The notes under the pieces are model-generated. The model worked only from the letters and a program-made list of their open reading frames with translations, was not told where the DNA came from and ran no database searches. A DNA stretch of 64,000 nucleotides from Agrobacterium larrymoorei. Its GTDB lineage: Bacteria; Pseudomonadota; Alphaproteobacteria; Rhizobiales; Rhizobiaceae. Positions 20,284 through 31,672 of the stretch are shown piece after piece. The stretch lies in NCBI RefSeq assembly GCF_030819275.1, contig NZ_JAUTBL010000002.1:2912501-2976500 (forward strand), read 5' to 3'. The translations under genes were made by a program, and so were the position numbers. Position 1 is the stretch's first letter. Every line of letters begins with the position of its first letter.

Positions 20284-20766
20284 TCAGTTCGGAACGGCTT
20301 GGACCTGAGAGCGGGCCTGTTCTTCAGCGACGCGCTGAGCAAACATCTGCGCGAAATCGATAGGGTCGATCATCAGTGGCGGGAAGCCGCCATTGCGTGT
20401 CACGTCTGCAATGATCTGACGGGCGAAGGGGAAGAGCAGGCGCGGGCACTCGATAAAGAGGACCGGCAGCATGTGCTCCTGCGGGAAGCCGGTGATGCGG
20501 AAGACGCCGCCATAGGTCAGTTCGGCCACGAACAGAACCTTGTCGCCATCCTTGGCTTCGGCGTTCAGCGTCAAGACAACATCGAAATCCGAACCGGAAA
20601 TCGGGTTTGCATTGACGTTGACATTGATGTTGATCGAAGGCGCGCCATCACGAGCCTGAAGCGAACGCGGTGCACCCGGATTTTCGAATGAAAGATCCTT
20701 CGTGTACTGGGTCAGAATATTGAGAGACGGCGCCGCGCCGTTCTGTGCACCATTTTCAGTGGTCAT
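20284..20766 (-). CDS. secB: Protein-export chaperone SecB
   Basis: Tetrameric cytoplasmic chaperone that hands unfolded precursors to SecA. The 160-aa product begins [10 protein letters not shown] and shows [18 protein letters not shown] and the [19 protein letters not shown] beta-strand region. [20 protein letters not shown] matches the conserved C-terminal half. The ATG at 20766 was chosen over a 14-codon extension because it gives the standard rhizobial N-terminus. Convergent with dnaQ, as around other alphaproteobacterial origins. Confidence 0.96.
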   Translation of the reverse strand: MTTENGAQNGAAPSLNILTQYTKDLSFENPGAPRSLQARDGAPSININVNVNANPISGSDFDVVLTLNAEAKDGDKVLFVAELTYGGVFRITGFPQEHMLPVLFIECPRLLFPFARQIIADVTRNGGFPPLMIDPIDFAQMFAQRVAEEQARSQVQAVPN

Positions 20767-20849
20767 GATATGCCTCGCAAAGTGAATGCCGTGAAAGCCG
20801 TCTATCATCTGGGCCGGGGGCTTACAACCCTTCCGCCCCCGCCGGAGAG

Positions 20850-21359
20850 TTAGTGTCTCGGCAGATCGCGGTCGTTGCGATCCGGTGACCAGGGTGAATT
20901 GTTTGGGCCTTCTCTATGAAAATCCTCATCATCCAGATCGACCACTTTCGATGATTCCGGACCACGTGGGTTGCTGCGGAAGCCTCCGCGGGCAAAATCC
21001 GTGACGATGATGTTCGGCCAGAACGCCTTCCAGAAAAACCTCCGCACCGCCGGGACGAGCAGAAGAAGCCCTATGACATCGGTGATGAAGCCGGGAACGA
21101 AGAGCAGAATACCCGCGATCACGCGCATACCGTCGCTGACAAGCGCCTCTGCCGGCTGGTCGCCGGTGCGGCCTGCATTTTGCAGATTACGCACCATGCC
21201 AAGCCCGCCATTGCGCAGGATGATCAGGCCCAGCATCGAGGTGAGCACGATCAGCGCAAGGGTTGGCCACAGACCGATTGCCTTTCCGACGACGATGAAG
21301 CCGGCGATTTCCAGAATGGGCATCAGCAGGACGATGACCGGCAGCAGTGAGAAACGCAT
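20850..21359 (-). CDS. FxsA-family membrane protein
   Basis: The 169-aa protein has three to four hydrophobic segments: [39 protein letters not shown] and [23 protein letters not shown]. These match the FxsA family, named for suppression of phage T7 exclusion by F plasmid in E. coli. The biochemical role is unknown. The tail is charged and cytoplasmic-looking. The ATG at 21359 puts the first membrane segment at the N-terminus; the frame is open 28 codons further. Divergent from the Tim44-like gene. Confidence 0.85.
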   Translation of the reverse strand: MRFSLLPVIVLLMPILEIAGFIVVGKAIGLWPTLALIVLTSMLGLIILRNGGLGMVRNLQNAGRTGDQPAEALVSDGMRVIAGILLFVPGFITDVIGLLLLVPAVRRFFWKAFWPNIIVTDFARGGFRSNPRGPESSKVVDLDDEDFHREGPNNSPWSPDRNDRDLPRH

Positions 21360-21499
21360 ATTTCTAGCCTTGCGTGTTGTAATGTGAGCAGAAAACCGAT
21401 CTGCAGGAACCGCCGATTGAACCTGCATATTTGAAGATTGCACGGATGCAGACTATATGATGGTTCAACATTGGATTTAAATGGTGGTTTCGGTAAAAG

Positions 21500-22192
21500 A
21501 TGGGCTCAAGCGACTTCATAACATTGTTTTTCCTTGTGGCGGCGGTGCTGATCTTTTTCCAGCTGCGCAGTGTGCTTGGCCGCCGCACCGGCAACGAGAA
21601 GCCGCCATTTGATCCTTTCAGCGCCCGTGAAGCTGCAAAAGCGCCGGTTGACGATAACAAGGTCGTTACCTTGCCGAAGCGTGGCGAGACCGAGGAAAAT
21701 CGTTTTGCCGCTGTGGATGCGGTGGCGGCTCCCGGTTCTGCTCTGAACGACTCCTTGCGTCAGCTGGTCGAGAGCGATCCGTCCTTCCAGCCCAAGGAAT
21801 TTCTCAACGGTGCCCGCATGGCCTATGAGATGATCGTCATGGCGTTTGCCGATGGCGACCGCAACAGCTTGAAGAATCTCCTGTCCAAGGAAGTTTATGA
21901 GGGTTTCGATGCGGCAATCTCCGACCGCGAAAAGCGCGGCGAAGTGGTGAAGTCCACCTTCGTCGGCATCGAGACGATCGATATCACCCAGGCTGCGGTG
22001 CGTGGTTCAGAAGAGCAGATCACATTGCGCATTATCAGCCAGTTGATATCCGCCACCTACGACAAGGACGGCAAGCTGGTGGATGGAGACCCTGAAAACG
22101 TATCCGAAGTAGACGATATCTGGACCTTCTCCCGTGATATCCGTTCGCGCGATCCGAACTGGAAACTGATCGCAACCGAATCCGAAGCATGA
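21500..22192 (+). CDS. Tim44-like domain protein
   Basis: A 230-aa protein with one N-terminal membrane helix (FITLFFLVAAVLIFFQL) followed by a linker and a C-terminal Tim44/MBA1-like domain (residues about 85-228, FLNGARMAYEMIVMAFADGD through WKLIATESEA). Bacterial homologues (TimA) are membrane-anchored relatives of the mitochondrial import motor adaptor; their role in bacteria is not settled. It leads a tightly packed run: its stop overlaps mltA by 4 bp. Confidence 0.88.
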   Translation: MGSSDFITLFFLVAAVLIFFQLRSVLGRRTGNEKPPFDPFSAREAAKAPVDDNKVVTLPKRGETEENRFAAVDAVAAPGSALNDSLRQLVESDPSFQPKEFLNGARMAYEMIVMAFADGDRNSLKNLLSKEVYEGFDAAISDREKRGEVVKSTFVGIETIDITQAAVRGSEEQITLRIISQLISATYDKDGKLVDGDPENVSEVDDIWTFSRDIRSRDPNWKLIATESEA

Positions 22193-23304
22193 GCACGGAC
22201 GCTGATTTTCACCTGACACAGGTGTCATTTGATGAGCTGGAGGGCTGGGGGCAGGATGATCCCTCAGCCCTTTTTGCCGCTATGGGCGATATTCTGAACT
22301 ATCTTACCAAGGGCAAACCCTATCGCACTGCGAGCTTAGGCCTCACAGCCGAGGACCTAACCGCGCTGCTGGAAAAGGCAAAGACTGCAAATATTGGCGG
22401 TCCCGATCAGGCACGTGCCTTCTTCGAGGAACACTGCGTTCCCTTCCGGATCACTTTGCCGGATGACAAGCGCGGCTTCGTTACCGCTTTCTACGAGCCG
22501 GAACTTGAGGTCTCGGCCATACGAGACAATGTCTGGAAATATCCGATCTACAATCGGCCGGCCGATCTGATCGATCTCGATGACGGAAACCGCCCCTCCC
22601 ATATCGATCCCTATTACGCTTTTGCCTTGGAGAAGGACGGTCAAATTTCCGAATATCCGGATCGTCGGCAGATCGATCAGGGCTATCTTGAGAGCAGGGG
22701 TCTCGAAATCGCCTTTGCGAAATCCAAGGTCGATCTGTTCTTCGTCCATGTTCAGGGCGCTGCAAGGCTCAGATTTACGGATGGGTCACTGAAACGCATT
22801 ACCTATTCTGCAAAGACTGGGCACCGCTTTTCGCCGATCGGTCGCCTCTTGCTGGATCGCGGAGAATTGGATCCAGCGACCATCTCGATGCAGACGATCC
22901 GTCAGTGGCTTGCCGATCATCCCGACCAGGTGGATGAAGTGCTCTGGCACAATCGATCCTACATTTTCTTCCGTGAGGCAGCAGTCGACGGGCTCGATCT
23001 CGGGCCGATCGCCGCGGCCAAGGTGCCGCTGGTTGCAGGGCGATCTCTCGCCGTAGACCGCTTGATCCATACCTTTGGTTTTCCGTTCTTCATCCAGTCT
23101 CCGAGCCTCACCCATCTGGACGGCGGAAAGCCCTTTGCGCGATTGATGCTGGCGCTCGATACCGGATCTGCCATCGTCGGACCGGCGCGGGGCGATATCT
23201 TCACCGGCTCGGGTGACGGAGCAGGGGAGCTTGCAGGCACCGTGCGCAATCAAGCGGATTTCACTATACTCATCCCGAAAGAGGCTGCGAAAAGGTATTC
23301 CTGA
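22189..23304 (+). CDS. mltA: Membrane-bound lytic murein transglycosylase A
   Basis: Cleaves peptidoglycan glycan strands with formation of 1,6-anhydroMurNAc. The MltA domain (about residues 100-260) contains GFVTAFYEPELEVS and AFALEKDGQISEYPDRRQID. The C-terminal 3D domain has LALDTGSAIVGPARGDIFTGSG with the catalytic aspartates. No lipoprotein signal or clear signal peptide is visible at the N-terminus, which is odd for a periplasmic enzyme but common in rhizobial annotations. The ATG overlaps the previous stop by 4 bp and its own stop overlaps the Smr gene by 1 bp. Confidence 0.93.
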   Translation: MSTDADFHLTQVSFDELEGWGQDDPSALFAAMGDILNYLTKGKPYRTASLGLTAEDLTALLEKAKTANIGGPDQARAFFEEHCVPFRITLPDDKRGFVTAFYEPELEVSAIRDNVWKYPIYNRPADLIDLDDGNRPSHIDPYYAFALEKDGQISEYPDRRQIDQGYLESRGLEIAFAKSKVDLFFVHVQGAARLRFTDGSLKRITYSAKTGHRFSPIGRLLLDRGELDPATISMQTIRQWLADHPDQVDEVLWHNRSYIFFREAAVDGLDLGPIAAAKVPLVAGRSLAVDRLIHTFGFPFFIQSPSLTHLDGGKPFARLMLALDTGSAIVGPARGDIFTGSGDGAGELAGTVRNQADFTILIPKEAAKRYS

Positions 23305-23879
23305 TGAAGGGTGGGCGCAAACTCGGCAAGGAGGAGCGTGTTCTCTGGGGGAAGGTCGCCCGGACGGCACGACCCATGTCCGGGCGCATGGAAGAGTTGC
23401 TGACCTTCGAGGATGTCGAGGCGGAGCCTGCGCCAGCGCAACCCGTCGCGCCCACTAAGTCCATTCCACCGTTTCCGCGCATGATCATAGAGCCGGTTCC
23501 CGAGCCTTCCACGCCGAATGTGAAGAAGGACCGGGTCCATCATCCGTTGGAAAAGCCGGTCAAGCGTAAGCTGACCCGCGGTCGCCTGGCGCTTGAGGCG
23601 CGCATCGATCTTCACGGCATGTTCCAGAGCGAAGCGCATGCGGTGTTGCTCGATTTCCTCGTGCGTGCGCATGAGCGGGGCTTGCGCCATGTATTGGTGA
23701 TCACCGGCAAGGGCCGGTCCATGGGCAGCGACGGTGCTTTGAAACGCGCGGTCCCCATGTGGTTTTCCAAACCCGAATACCGCCACCTGATCTCGTCTTA
23801 CGAGGACGCCTCCATGAACCATGGAGGGGACGGCGCACTTTACGTGCGGCTGGCCCGCAGGCGCGGAGACAAGACGTGA
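23304..23879 (+). CDS. Smr (small MutS-related) domain protein
   Basis: The 191-aa protein has a low-complexity Pro/Glu-rich N-terminal half and a C-terminal Smr domain starting at ARIDLHGMFQSEAHAVLLDF, with the HVLVITGKG motif. Smr domains are nucleases acting on DNA or RNA in other organisms; the substrate here is unknown. The start overlaps the mltA stop (TGATG) and its stop overlaps the next gene (GTGA). Confidence 0.92.
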   Translation: MKGGRKLGKEERVLWGKVARTARPMSGRMEELLTFEDVEAEPAPAQPVAPTKSIPPFPRMIIEPVPEPSTPNVKKDRVHHPLEKPVKRKLTRGRLALEARIDLHGMFQSEAHAVLLDFLVRAHERGLRHVLVITGKGRSMGSDGALKRAVPMWFSKPEYRHLISSYEDASMNHGGDGALYVRLARRRGDKT

Positions 23880-24241
23880 CACCCTTTGCCGAAGCGGTCC
23901 GGCGGTTGCGAGAGCAAAAGGGCGTGACGCAAAAAGAGATGGCACTCGCAATCGGCGTCTCGCCTGCCTATCTCTCTGCTCTGGAACACGGGAAACGTGG
24001 TACCCCAAGCTTTGATCTGTTGCAGCGCATTGCTGGATACTTCAACATCATCTGGGATGACGCCGAGGAATTGTTCCGCTTGGCGGGTACATCGCATCCC
24101 CGTGTCACCATCGATACGGCGGGTCTTGCGCCGGAATATACTGCTTTTGCCAACGCTCTTGCGCGTGATATTCGCAAGCTGCCTCCGACTGTGATAGACG
24201 AGTTATCAGCCGTGCTGCAAAAAGGCCGTTCTTGTGACTGA
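23876..24241 (+). CDS. XRE-family helix-turn-helix regulator
   Basis: A 121-aa protein with an N-terminal Cro/C1-type HTH: RRLREQKGVTQKEMALAIGV and SPAYLSALEHGKRGTPSFDL (about residues 9-50). The C-terminal half has IWDDAEELFRLAGTSHP and no recognised domain. The start is taken as GTG at 23876, which overlaps the Smr stop as GTGA. It is the last gene of the timA-like-mltA-smr run, suggesting a local regulator, but no target is known. The gene is common in this place in rhizobia. Confidence 0.88.
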   Translation: MTPFAEAVRRLREQKGVTQKEMALAIGVSPAYLSALEHGKRGTPSFDLLQRIAGYFNIIWDDAEELFRLAGTSHPRVTIDTAGLAPEYTAFANALARDIRKLPPTVIDELSAVLQKGRSCD

Positions 24242-24315
24242 AAGTCGCGCTATCCCCTGTTTTATCGAGGGTTTGAGGGGCGCAGACTTTGGATATCGGG
24301 GCGGAATTCCTATAG

Positions 24316-26838
<2,523 letters not shown>

Positions 26839-26863
26839 TTTGGCTGTGGATCGTGTTGCATCA

Positions 26864-26879
26864 CGATTCACGTGAAACA
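26864..26879. promoter_or_regulatory. parS-like site 5 downstream of gyrB
   Basis: CGATTCACGTGAAACA has two changes from the perfect palindrome but keeps the inner TTCACGTGAAACA. It lies between the gyrB stop and the gyrB terminator, 10.5 kb from the origin interval. Confidence 0.78.
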
Positions 26880-26890
26880 GTTTGTTAAGA

Positions 26891-26916
26891 AACCCGGCAG
26901 CGATGCCGGGTTTTTT
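26891..26916 (+). terminator. Rho-independent terminator of gyrB
   Basis: Perfect 9-bp stem AACCCGGCA (26891-26899) / TGCCGGGTT (26904-26912), GCGA loop, then TTTT. The remaining 220 bp up to the nitroreductase stop show no gene or clear motif. Confidence 0.93.
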
Positions 26917-27135
26917 GCTGATGAGAAGGGGTGGCTGCGCCTCCATCAAGCTGGAGCTGACATGATATTTGCTACATTGCATTCAGAGCGGCGCTGGTAC
27001 TCCTCGGATCAAGTCAGAGGATGGCGTGAGAGTGAAGGAGCCCGACTACAATCGCATGGCGAGTCAGATTCCGAGCGTCTTCTCGGGCATCGCCTGATTC
27101 TTTAGAATCCGGCTAATATTCGGATCTCCCGAACG

Positions 27136-27735
27136 TCAGTCCGCCTTTCCGGTGAACTTACCTTCGAACGCGATCTCCGACAGCGGAAGCCTTTTGCTCG
27201 GTACCTCCCGTTCTGCAAGATCATCAGGAAGCGTGCTCTTATGGGCGATCTTGCCAATCGCGACCACGGCTTCCACGGCGTAGCCTTCCGGCACGTCCAA
27301 TTGCTCGGCGATCTTATCCTTGAATATGCCGGCCATCCCATGGGCATGATAACCAAGCTTATGCGCCTGCATGGCAAGAGCAAACCAGGCAGCACCGGCG
27401 TCGAAGGAGTGGGTGGTCGCAGGCTTCTTCTCGCCATCGCGGAGATTGTAGGTGCGCGACAGGATGACGATCAGGGCCGCAGCGTTCTTGGCCCAGCGCT
27501 GATTTCCTTCCATCAGAAAGCTGACGAACCCGTCCCATTCTGGCGAGCCCTTAAGTGCATAGACGAAGCGCCAAGGTTGCAGGTTGGAAGCAGAGGGCGT
27601 CCATCGCGCTGCATCGAGGATCGTCAGCGCATCGTCCTTTGGTATCGGCTCGCCGTCATAGGCGCGCGGCGACCAGCGATCGAGAAAAAGAGGGTGAATA
27701 GGATAATCTGTCTCACGAGAATTGCTGGTCGTCAT
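27136..27735 (-). CDS. Nitroreductase family protein
   Basis: FMN-dependent NAD(P)H oxidoreductase family. The 199-aa protein starts with a sequence of the type PLFLDRWSPRAYDGEPIPKD, continues with ARWTPSASNLQPWRFVYAL (flavin-binding region), and has SFDAGAAWFALAMQAHKLGYH and AHGMAGIF in the second half. The physiological substrate is unknown. It is a single minus-strand gene between gyrB and the FAH-family gene. Confidence 0.9.
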   Translation of the reverse strand: MTTSNSRETDYPIHPLFLDRWSPRAYDGEPIPKDDALTILDAARWTPSASNLQPWRFVYALKGSPEWDGFVSFLMEGNQRWAKNAAALIVILSRTYNLRDGEKKPATTHSFDAGAAWFALAMQAHKLGYHAHGMAGIFKDKIAEQLDVPEGYAVEAVVAIGKIAHKSTLPDDLAEREVPSKRLPLSEIAFEGKFTGKAD

Positions 27736-27867
27736 GATCTGTCCTTATCAACAGAGGAGGCAAGGAATGGCGATCGTATTTTTTCGGCCTCTTCATGGTC
27801 AAGGGGTGACAAGGATAAATAGTTCGTTCATATATGCATCATCTTGTCTGACAACTGGGAGAGATCC

Positions 27868-28710
27868 ATGAAACTGATGCGCGTCGGCCAGCCCGGCCAC
27901 GAAAAGCCCGCCATTCTCGATGCGGAAGGAAAAGTCCGCGATCTCTCTGCCCACGTGAAGGACATTGGCGGCGAAGCGATTTCGCCGGAAGGCTTGAAGA
28001 AGATTGCGGCACTCGATCTGTCCACGCTTCCGGTTCTCACCGAAGATCGCATTGGCGCTTGCGTTGCCGGAACCGGCAAGTTCATTTGCATCGGTCTCAA
28101 CTTCTCGGACCATGCTGCGGAAACCGGTGCCGCCGTTCCACCCGAGCCAGTCATCTTCATGAAGGCCACCTCGGCCATCGTCGGCCCGAACGACAATGTC
28201 GTCATTCCGCGTGGCTCTGAAAAGACCGACTGGGAAGTCGAACTCGGCGTCGTCATCGGCAAGACAGCGAAATATGTGTCGGAAGCCGACGCGCTCGATT
28301 ACGTCGCTGGCTACTGCGTCTCGCACGATGTCTCCGAACGTGCCTTCCAGACGGAGCGCCAGGGCCAGTGGACCAAGGGCAAGTCCTGTGACACCTTCGG
28401 CCCGATCGGCCCATGGCTCGTTACCAAGGACGAGATTGCCGATCCGCAGAACCTCGGCATGTGGCTGAAGGTCAATGGTGAGACCATGCAGAACGGCTCC
28501 AGCAAGACCATGGTCTATGGTGTTGCCAATGTCGTGTCCTATCTTAGCCAGTTCATGTCTCTGCATCCAGGCGACGTCATCTCCACTGGCACGCCTCCGG
28601 GTGTCGGTCTCGGCATGAAGCCACAGCGCTTCCTCAAAGCCGGTGATGTTGTCGAGCTTGGCATTGAAGGTCTTGGCTCTCAGAAGCAGACGTTCGTCGC
28701 CGATATCTAA
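27868..28710 (+). CDS. Fumarylacetoacetate hydrolase family protein
   Basis: The 280-aa protein has the FAH-fold core: FICIGLNFSDHAAETG, FMKATSAIVGPNDNVVIP, the metal-binding DWEVELGVVIGK, and a C-terminal GDVISTGTPPGVGLGMKP. Members hydrolyse or isomerise acyl-pyruvates and related diketo acids (for example ureidoglycolate lyase or 2-hydroxyhepta-2,4-diene-1,7-dioate isomerase); sequence alone does not tell which. The ATG at 27868 with GGGAGAG upstream was preferred over an upstream TTG. Confidence 0.9.
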   Translation: MKLMRVGQPGHEKPAILDAEGKVRDLSAHVKDIGGEAISPEGLKKIAALDLSTLPVLTEDRIGACVAGTGKFICIGLNFSDHAAETGAAVPPEPVIFMKATSAIVGPNDNVVIPRGSEKTDWEVELGVVIGKTAKYVSEADALDYVAGYCVSHDVSERAFQTERQGQWTKGKSCDTFGPIGPWLVTKDEIADPQNLGMWLKVNGETMQNGSSKTMVYGVANVVSYLSQFMSLHPGDVISTGTPPGVGLGMKPQRFLKAGDVVELGIEGLGSQKQTFVADI

Positions 28711-28720
28711 AGAATGAACC

Positions 28721-28776
28721 GGTCCAGCCCTCTCCTCGCGCTCCGTATCCGGCGGAGGAGGGGGCAGGGCTGAACC
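28721..28776. repeat. Long imperfect hairpin between the FAH-family gene and phaZ
   Basis: Outer arms GGTCCAGCCCT (28721-28731) and AGGGCTGAACC (28766-28776) pair at 10 of 11 positions. Inner arms CTCCTC (28732-28737) and GAGGAG (28755-28760) pair fully, leaving a GGGGC bulge. No T-tract follows, so it is not a standard terminator. It may be a processing signal or a dispersed palindromic repeat. Confidence 0.55.
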
Positions 28777-28851
28777 AAGCAGTTTTGTGCAACTGCGAAA
28801 AGATGCTAGACTGTCACAAAAGACGACGATGACGACGGGAGGCGTTTATTC

Positions 28852-30087
28852 GTGTTCTACCATCTTTATGAAATGAACCATGCGGCCATGGCACCCTTGC
28901 GGGCCGGTGCCGACCTGATGCGCCAGGCGTGCAACAATCCTCTTAATCCCCTGTTCAACACCGCTTTTGGCCGCAGCCTTGACGCAGGCTTCGAAGTCTT
29001 CGAGCGTTTGACGCGTCGCTATGGCAAGCCTGAATTCGGGATTTCCAAGACCGTGATCGATGGCAAAATCACCGCGGTCTCTGAAGAGGTGGTTTGGTCG
29101 AAAGCCTTCTGCCGACTGATCCACTTCAATCGTGCGCCTCCCGAAAATAGGCCAGCCGATCCTAAAATCCTGTTGGTGGCACCGATGTCCGGTCACTACG
29201 CCACGCTTTTGCGCGGCACGGTGGAAGCGCTGCTCCCCCATGCGGATATCTACATTACCGACTGGATCGATGCGCGTACGGTTCCACTGACGGAAGGCCG
29301 CTTCGATCTGGATGATTACATCTCCTACGTGATCGAGATGCTGCATCACTTGGGTAGTGGCGCCCATGTGGTTGCCGTCTGCCAGCCCTCAGTGCCGGTT
29401 CTTGCTGCCGTGGCGTTGATGGAGGCGGATCAAGATCCTCTCGCACCGGCGTCGATGACGCTGATGGGTGGACCGATCGATACGCGCATCAATCCCACCG
29501 GCGTCAACGAGCTGGCAAAAGCAAAGCCGATCGACTGGTTTCGCGACAATGTCGTCATGGCTGTTCCGTGGCCACAACCGGGTTTCGGGCGTTCCGTCTA
29601 TCCGGGTTTCCTCCAGCTCTCCGGCTTCATGTCGATGAACCTCGACCGGCACATGACGGCGCATAAGGATTTCTATCTGAATCTCGTCAAGAACGACGGC
29701 GATTCGGCTGAAAAGCATCGGGAGTTCTACGACGAATATCTCGCCGTCATGGATCTGACTGCCGAGTTCTACCTCCAGACCGTCGAGACCGTCTTTATCG
29801 AGCATGCTCTTCCAAAAGGCACGATGATGCACAGGGGCAGGGTGGTTGATCCGGCTGCGATACGCAACGTTGCGCTCTTCACCGTCGAGGGCGAGAATGA
29901 CGATATCTCCGGTGTCGGCCAGACGAAGGCGGCGCATGATCTTTGCCTGAATCTGCCAGCAGAGAAACGGCGCCATTATATGCAGCCGGATGTCGGCCAT
30001 TACGGCGTCTTCAACGGTTCGCGCTTCCGCAAAGAGATCGTTCCGCAGATGGTGGCCTTTTTCAAAGACCATCAACCCTGGAGGTGA
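28852..30087 (+). CDS. phaZ: Intracellular polyhydroxyalkanoate depolymerase
   Basis: Mobilises stored polyhydroxybutyrate. The 411-aa product begins MFYHLYEMNHAAMAPLRAGA and has LLVAPMSGHYATLLRGTVEA and ITDWIDAR. In the place of a lipase box it has VAVCQPSVP, where Cys177 is the expected nucleophile of the intracellular PhaZ type. No signal peptide is seen. The start is a GTG with GGGAGG 10 nt upstream. The YgjP-like gene follows 9 bp after the stop. Confidence 0.92.
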   Translation: MFYHLYEMNHAAMAPLRAGADLMRQACNNPLNPLFNTAFGRSLDAGFEVFERLTRRYGKPEFGISKTVIDGKITAVSEEVVWSKAFCRLIHFNRAPPENRPADPKILLVAPMSGHYATLLRGTVEALLPHADIYITDWIDARTVPLTEGRFDLDDYISYVIEMLHHLGSGAHVVAVCQPSVPVLAAVALMEADQDPLAPASMTLMGGPIDTRINPTGVNELAKAKPIDWFRDNVVMAVPWPQPGFGRSVYPGFLQLSGFMSMNLDRHMTAHKDFYLNLVKNDGDSAEKHREFYDEYLAVMDLTAEFYLQTVETVFIEHALPKGTMMHRGRVVDPAAIRNVALFTVEGENDDISGVGQTKAAHDLCLNLPAEKRRHYMQPDVGHYGVFNGSRFRKEIVPQMVAFFKDHQPWR

Positions 30088-30096
30088 ACGGAGCGG

Positions 30097-30900
30097 ATGG
30101 CTTTTGGAGGCGGAAAGCGCTATGACGGCGTCATGTTTTCGCTGCTTCGAAAGTCCCCAAAATCGACGTCTTCCCGCAAACCGGTGTTCACTCAACGCAC
30201 GGTGGACGTTGGCGGGCGGAATGTGCCGATCACCATCAAGGAGAATCAGCGGGCAACACGCATCACGCTTCGCATCGAGCCGGGCGGTAAAGCACTGACG
30301 CTGACCATCCCCTACGGTCTGCATCACGCGCAGGTCGACATGTTTCTTGATCGTCATCAGGGCTGGCTGGAAGCCAAGTTTTCCAAGTTTTCCGCGCCAA
30401 CGGGGATGAGCGATGGTGCGACCATTTCCATCCGCGGCACGCCGCACGCCATCCGGCACACGAGATCGATGCGCGGTATCACCCATATCGCCCAGGATGA
30501 AAACGGTCAGCCTCTGCTCAAGGTCAGCGGTTTGCCCGAACATACCGGACGCCGCGTGGCGACCTTCCTCAAGAAGGAAGCACGCGCCGATCTTGAGCGG
30601 CTTGTCGCAATCCACGCCAAGGCTGTTGGAAGGCCGGTGCGCTCCATTTCGATGAAGGATACCCGCAGCCGCTGGGGGTCCTGTTCGCACGAAGGCAACC
30701 TGAGCTTCTCTTGGCGCATCGTCATGGCGCCGGAAAGCGTTATCGATTATCTCGCCGCTCACGAAGTCGCCCATCTGAAAGAGATGAACCACGGACCGAA
30801 ATTTTGGGCACTCTGCAAGAAGCTCTGCCCGGAGATGGAGAAGGCAAAAGCCTGGCTAAAGCAGAACGGGTCTCAACTTCACGCCATAGACTTCGATTGA
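30097..30900 (+). CDS. YgjP/DUF45-family zinc metallopeptidase
   Basis: A 267-aa protein whose C-terminal part matches YgjP-like peptidases: DTRSRWGSCSHEGNLSFSW, then zinc site HEVAH at residues 222-226 followed by KEMNHGPKFWALC with a third histidine at 232. The N-terminal half has the beta-rich KENQRATRITLRI region of the family. Function unknown. The start is uncertain: ATG 30097 has a GGAGG 12 nt upstream; ATG 30133 (MFSLLRK) is also plausible. It probably shares a transcript with phaZ. Confidence 0.88.
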   Translation: MAFGGGKRYDGVMFSLLRKSPKSTSSRKPVFTQRTVDVGGRNVPITIKENQRATRITLRIEPGGKALTLTIPYGLHHAQVDMFLDRHQGWLEAKFSKFSAPTGMSDGATISIRGTPHAIRHTRSMRGITHIAQDENGQPLLKVSGLPEHTGRRVATFLKKEARADLERLVAIHAKAVGRPVRSISMKDTRSRWGSCSHEGNLSFSWRIVMAPESVIDYLAAHEVAHLKEMNHGPKFWALCKKLCPEMEKAKAWLKQNGSQLHAIDFD

Positions 30901-30916
30901 GCTCAATCAAAGGTTT

Positions 30917-30932
30917 GGATTCACGTGAAACA
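30917..30932. promoter_or_regulatory. parS-like site 6 upstream of trpF
   Basis: GGATTCACGTGAAACA has two changes from the perfect palindrome and shares GATTCACGTGAAACA with site 5. It lies in the gap between the YgjP-like gene and trpF, 14.5 kb from the origin interval, and is the outermost site on this side. Confidence 0.78.
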
Positions 30933-31001
30933 TGTCTGGGCTGATCGTCTTCCCCCGCATTTTGGCTCGACTCGCACGCCTTTTCATGTCACGTCCCAGT
31001 C

Positions 31002-31670
31002 ATGAAAAGTGCCAGAACACCGGACATCAAGATTTGCGGGCTGAAAACGCCGGAAGCCGTCGAACGCGCGGTCCGGCGTGGGGCGACGCATATCGGTTTC
31101 ATCTTCTTCGAAAAGAGCCCGCGCCACATCGAGCCGGATATTGCCGGTAAATTGGCGGATGCCGTCCGTGGCAGCGTCAAGATCGTTGCCGTCACCGTCA
31201 ATGCTGACAACGACGAGCTGGATGAGATCATTGATCTTCTGAAACCTGATATCCTTCAATTGCATGGCAGCGAGAGCCCGGAGCGCGTATTGAGCATCAA
31301 GGCGCTCTACGGCCTGCCGGTGATGAAGGCTTTTTCTATTCGTGACGCCGATGATCTCGCCAAGATCGATCCCTATATCGGGATCGCGGACAGTTTTCTT
31401 TTCGATGCTAAGGCACCGGCGGGATCTGAACTGCCGGGAGGCAATGGCGTCTCCTTTGATTGGAGCGTTCTGCATTCTCTTGACGAAGGCGTGAGTTACA
31501 TGCTTTCCGGAGGTCTGAACGCCGATAACGTCGCTGAGGCTCTGGCGAAAACCGGGGCGGGTGGACTGGATGTGTCCTCAGGCGTGGAAAGCGCGCCGGG
31601 TGTAAAGGATTTGGCCAGGATCGACGCATTTTTCGATGCGGTTCGATCGGCTAGGCTGCAGGGAGTTTGA
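31002..31670 (+). CDS. trpF: Phosphoribosylanthranilate isomerase
   Basis: Third step of tryptophan synthesis. The 222-aa TIM barrel has [17 protein letters not shown] with the catalytic cysteine, [28 protein letters not shown] and the C-terminal [12 protein letters not shown] phosphate-binding region. It heads trpF-trpB-trpA, with trpB starting 2 bp after its stop. Separation of trpF-B-A from trpE and trpDC is usual in rhizobia. Confidence 0.97.
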   Translation: MKSARTPDIKICGLKTPEAVERAVRRGATHIGFIFFEKSPRHIEPDIAGKLADAVRGSVKIVAVTVNADNDELDEIIDLLKPDILQLHGSESPERVLSIKALYGLPVMKAFSIRDADDLAKIDPYIGIADSFLFDAKAPAGSELPGGNGVSFDWSVLHSLDEGVSYMLSGGLNADNVAEALAKTGAGGLDVSSGVESAPGVKDLARIDAFFDAVRSARLQGV

Positions 31671-31672
31671 AA

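Noticed and set aside
20815..20841. CGGGGGC/GCCCCCG stem between FxsA-like gene and secB as terminator
   Set aside because: No T-run follows on either strand.
22412..22417. CACGTG core in mltA as a possible parS site
   Set aside because: Flanks are GG and CC instead of TT and AA; fewer than half of the flanking bases match. CACGTG at 25580 and 25748 (gyrB) and 27952 (FAH gene) were rejected for the same reason.
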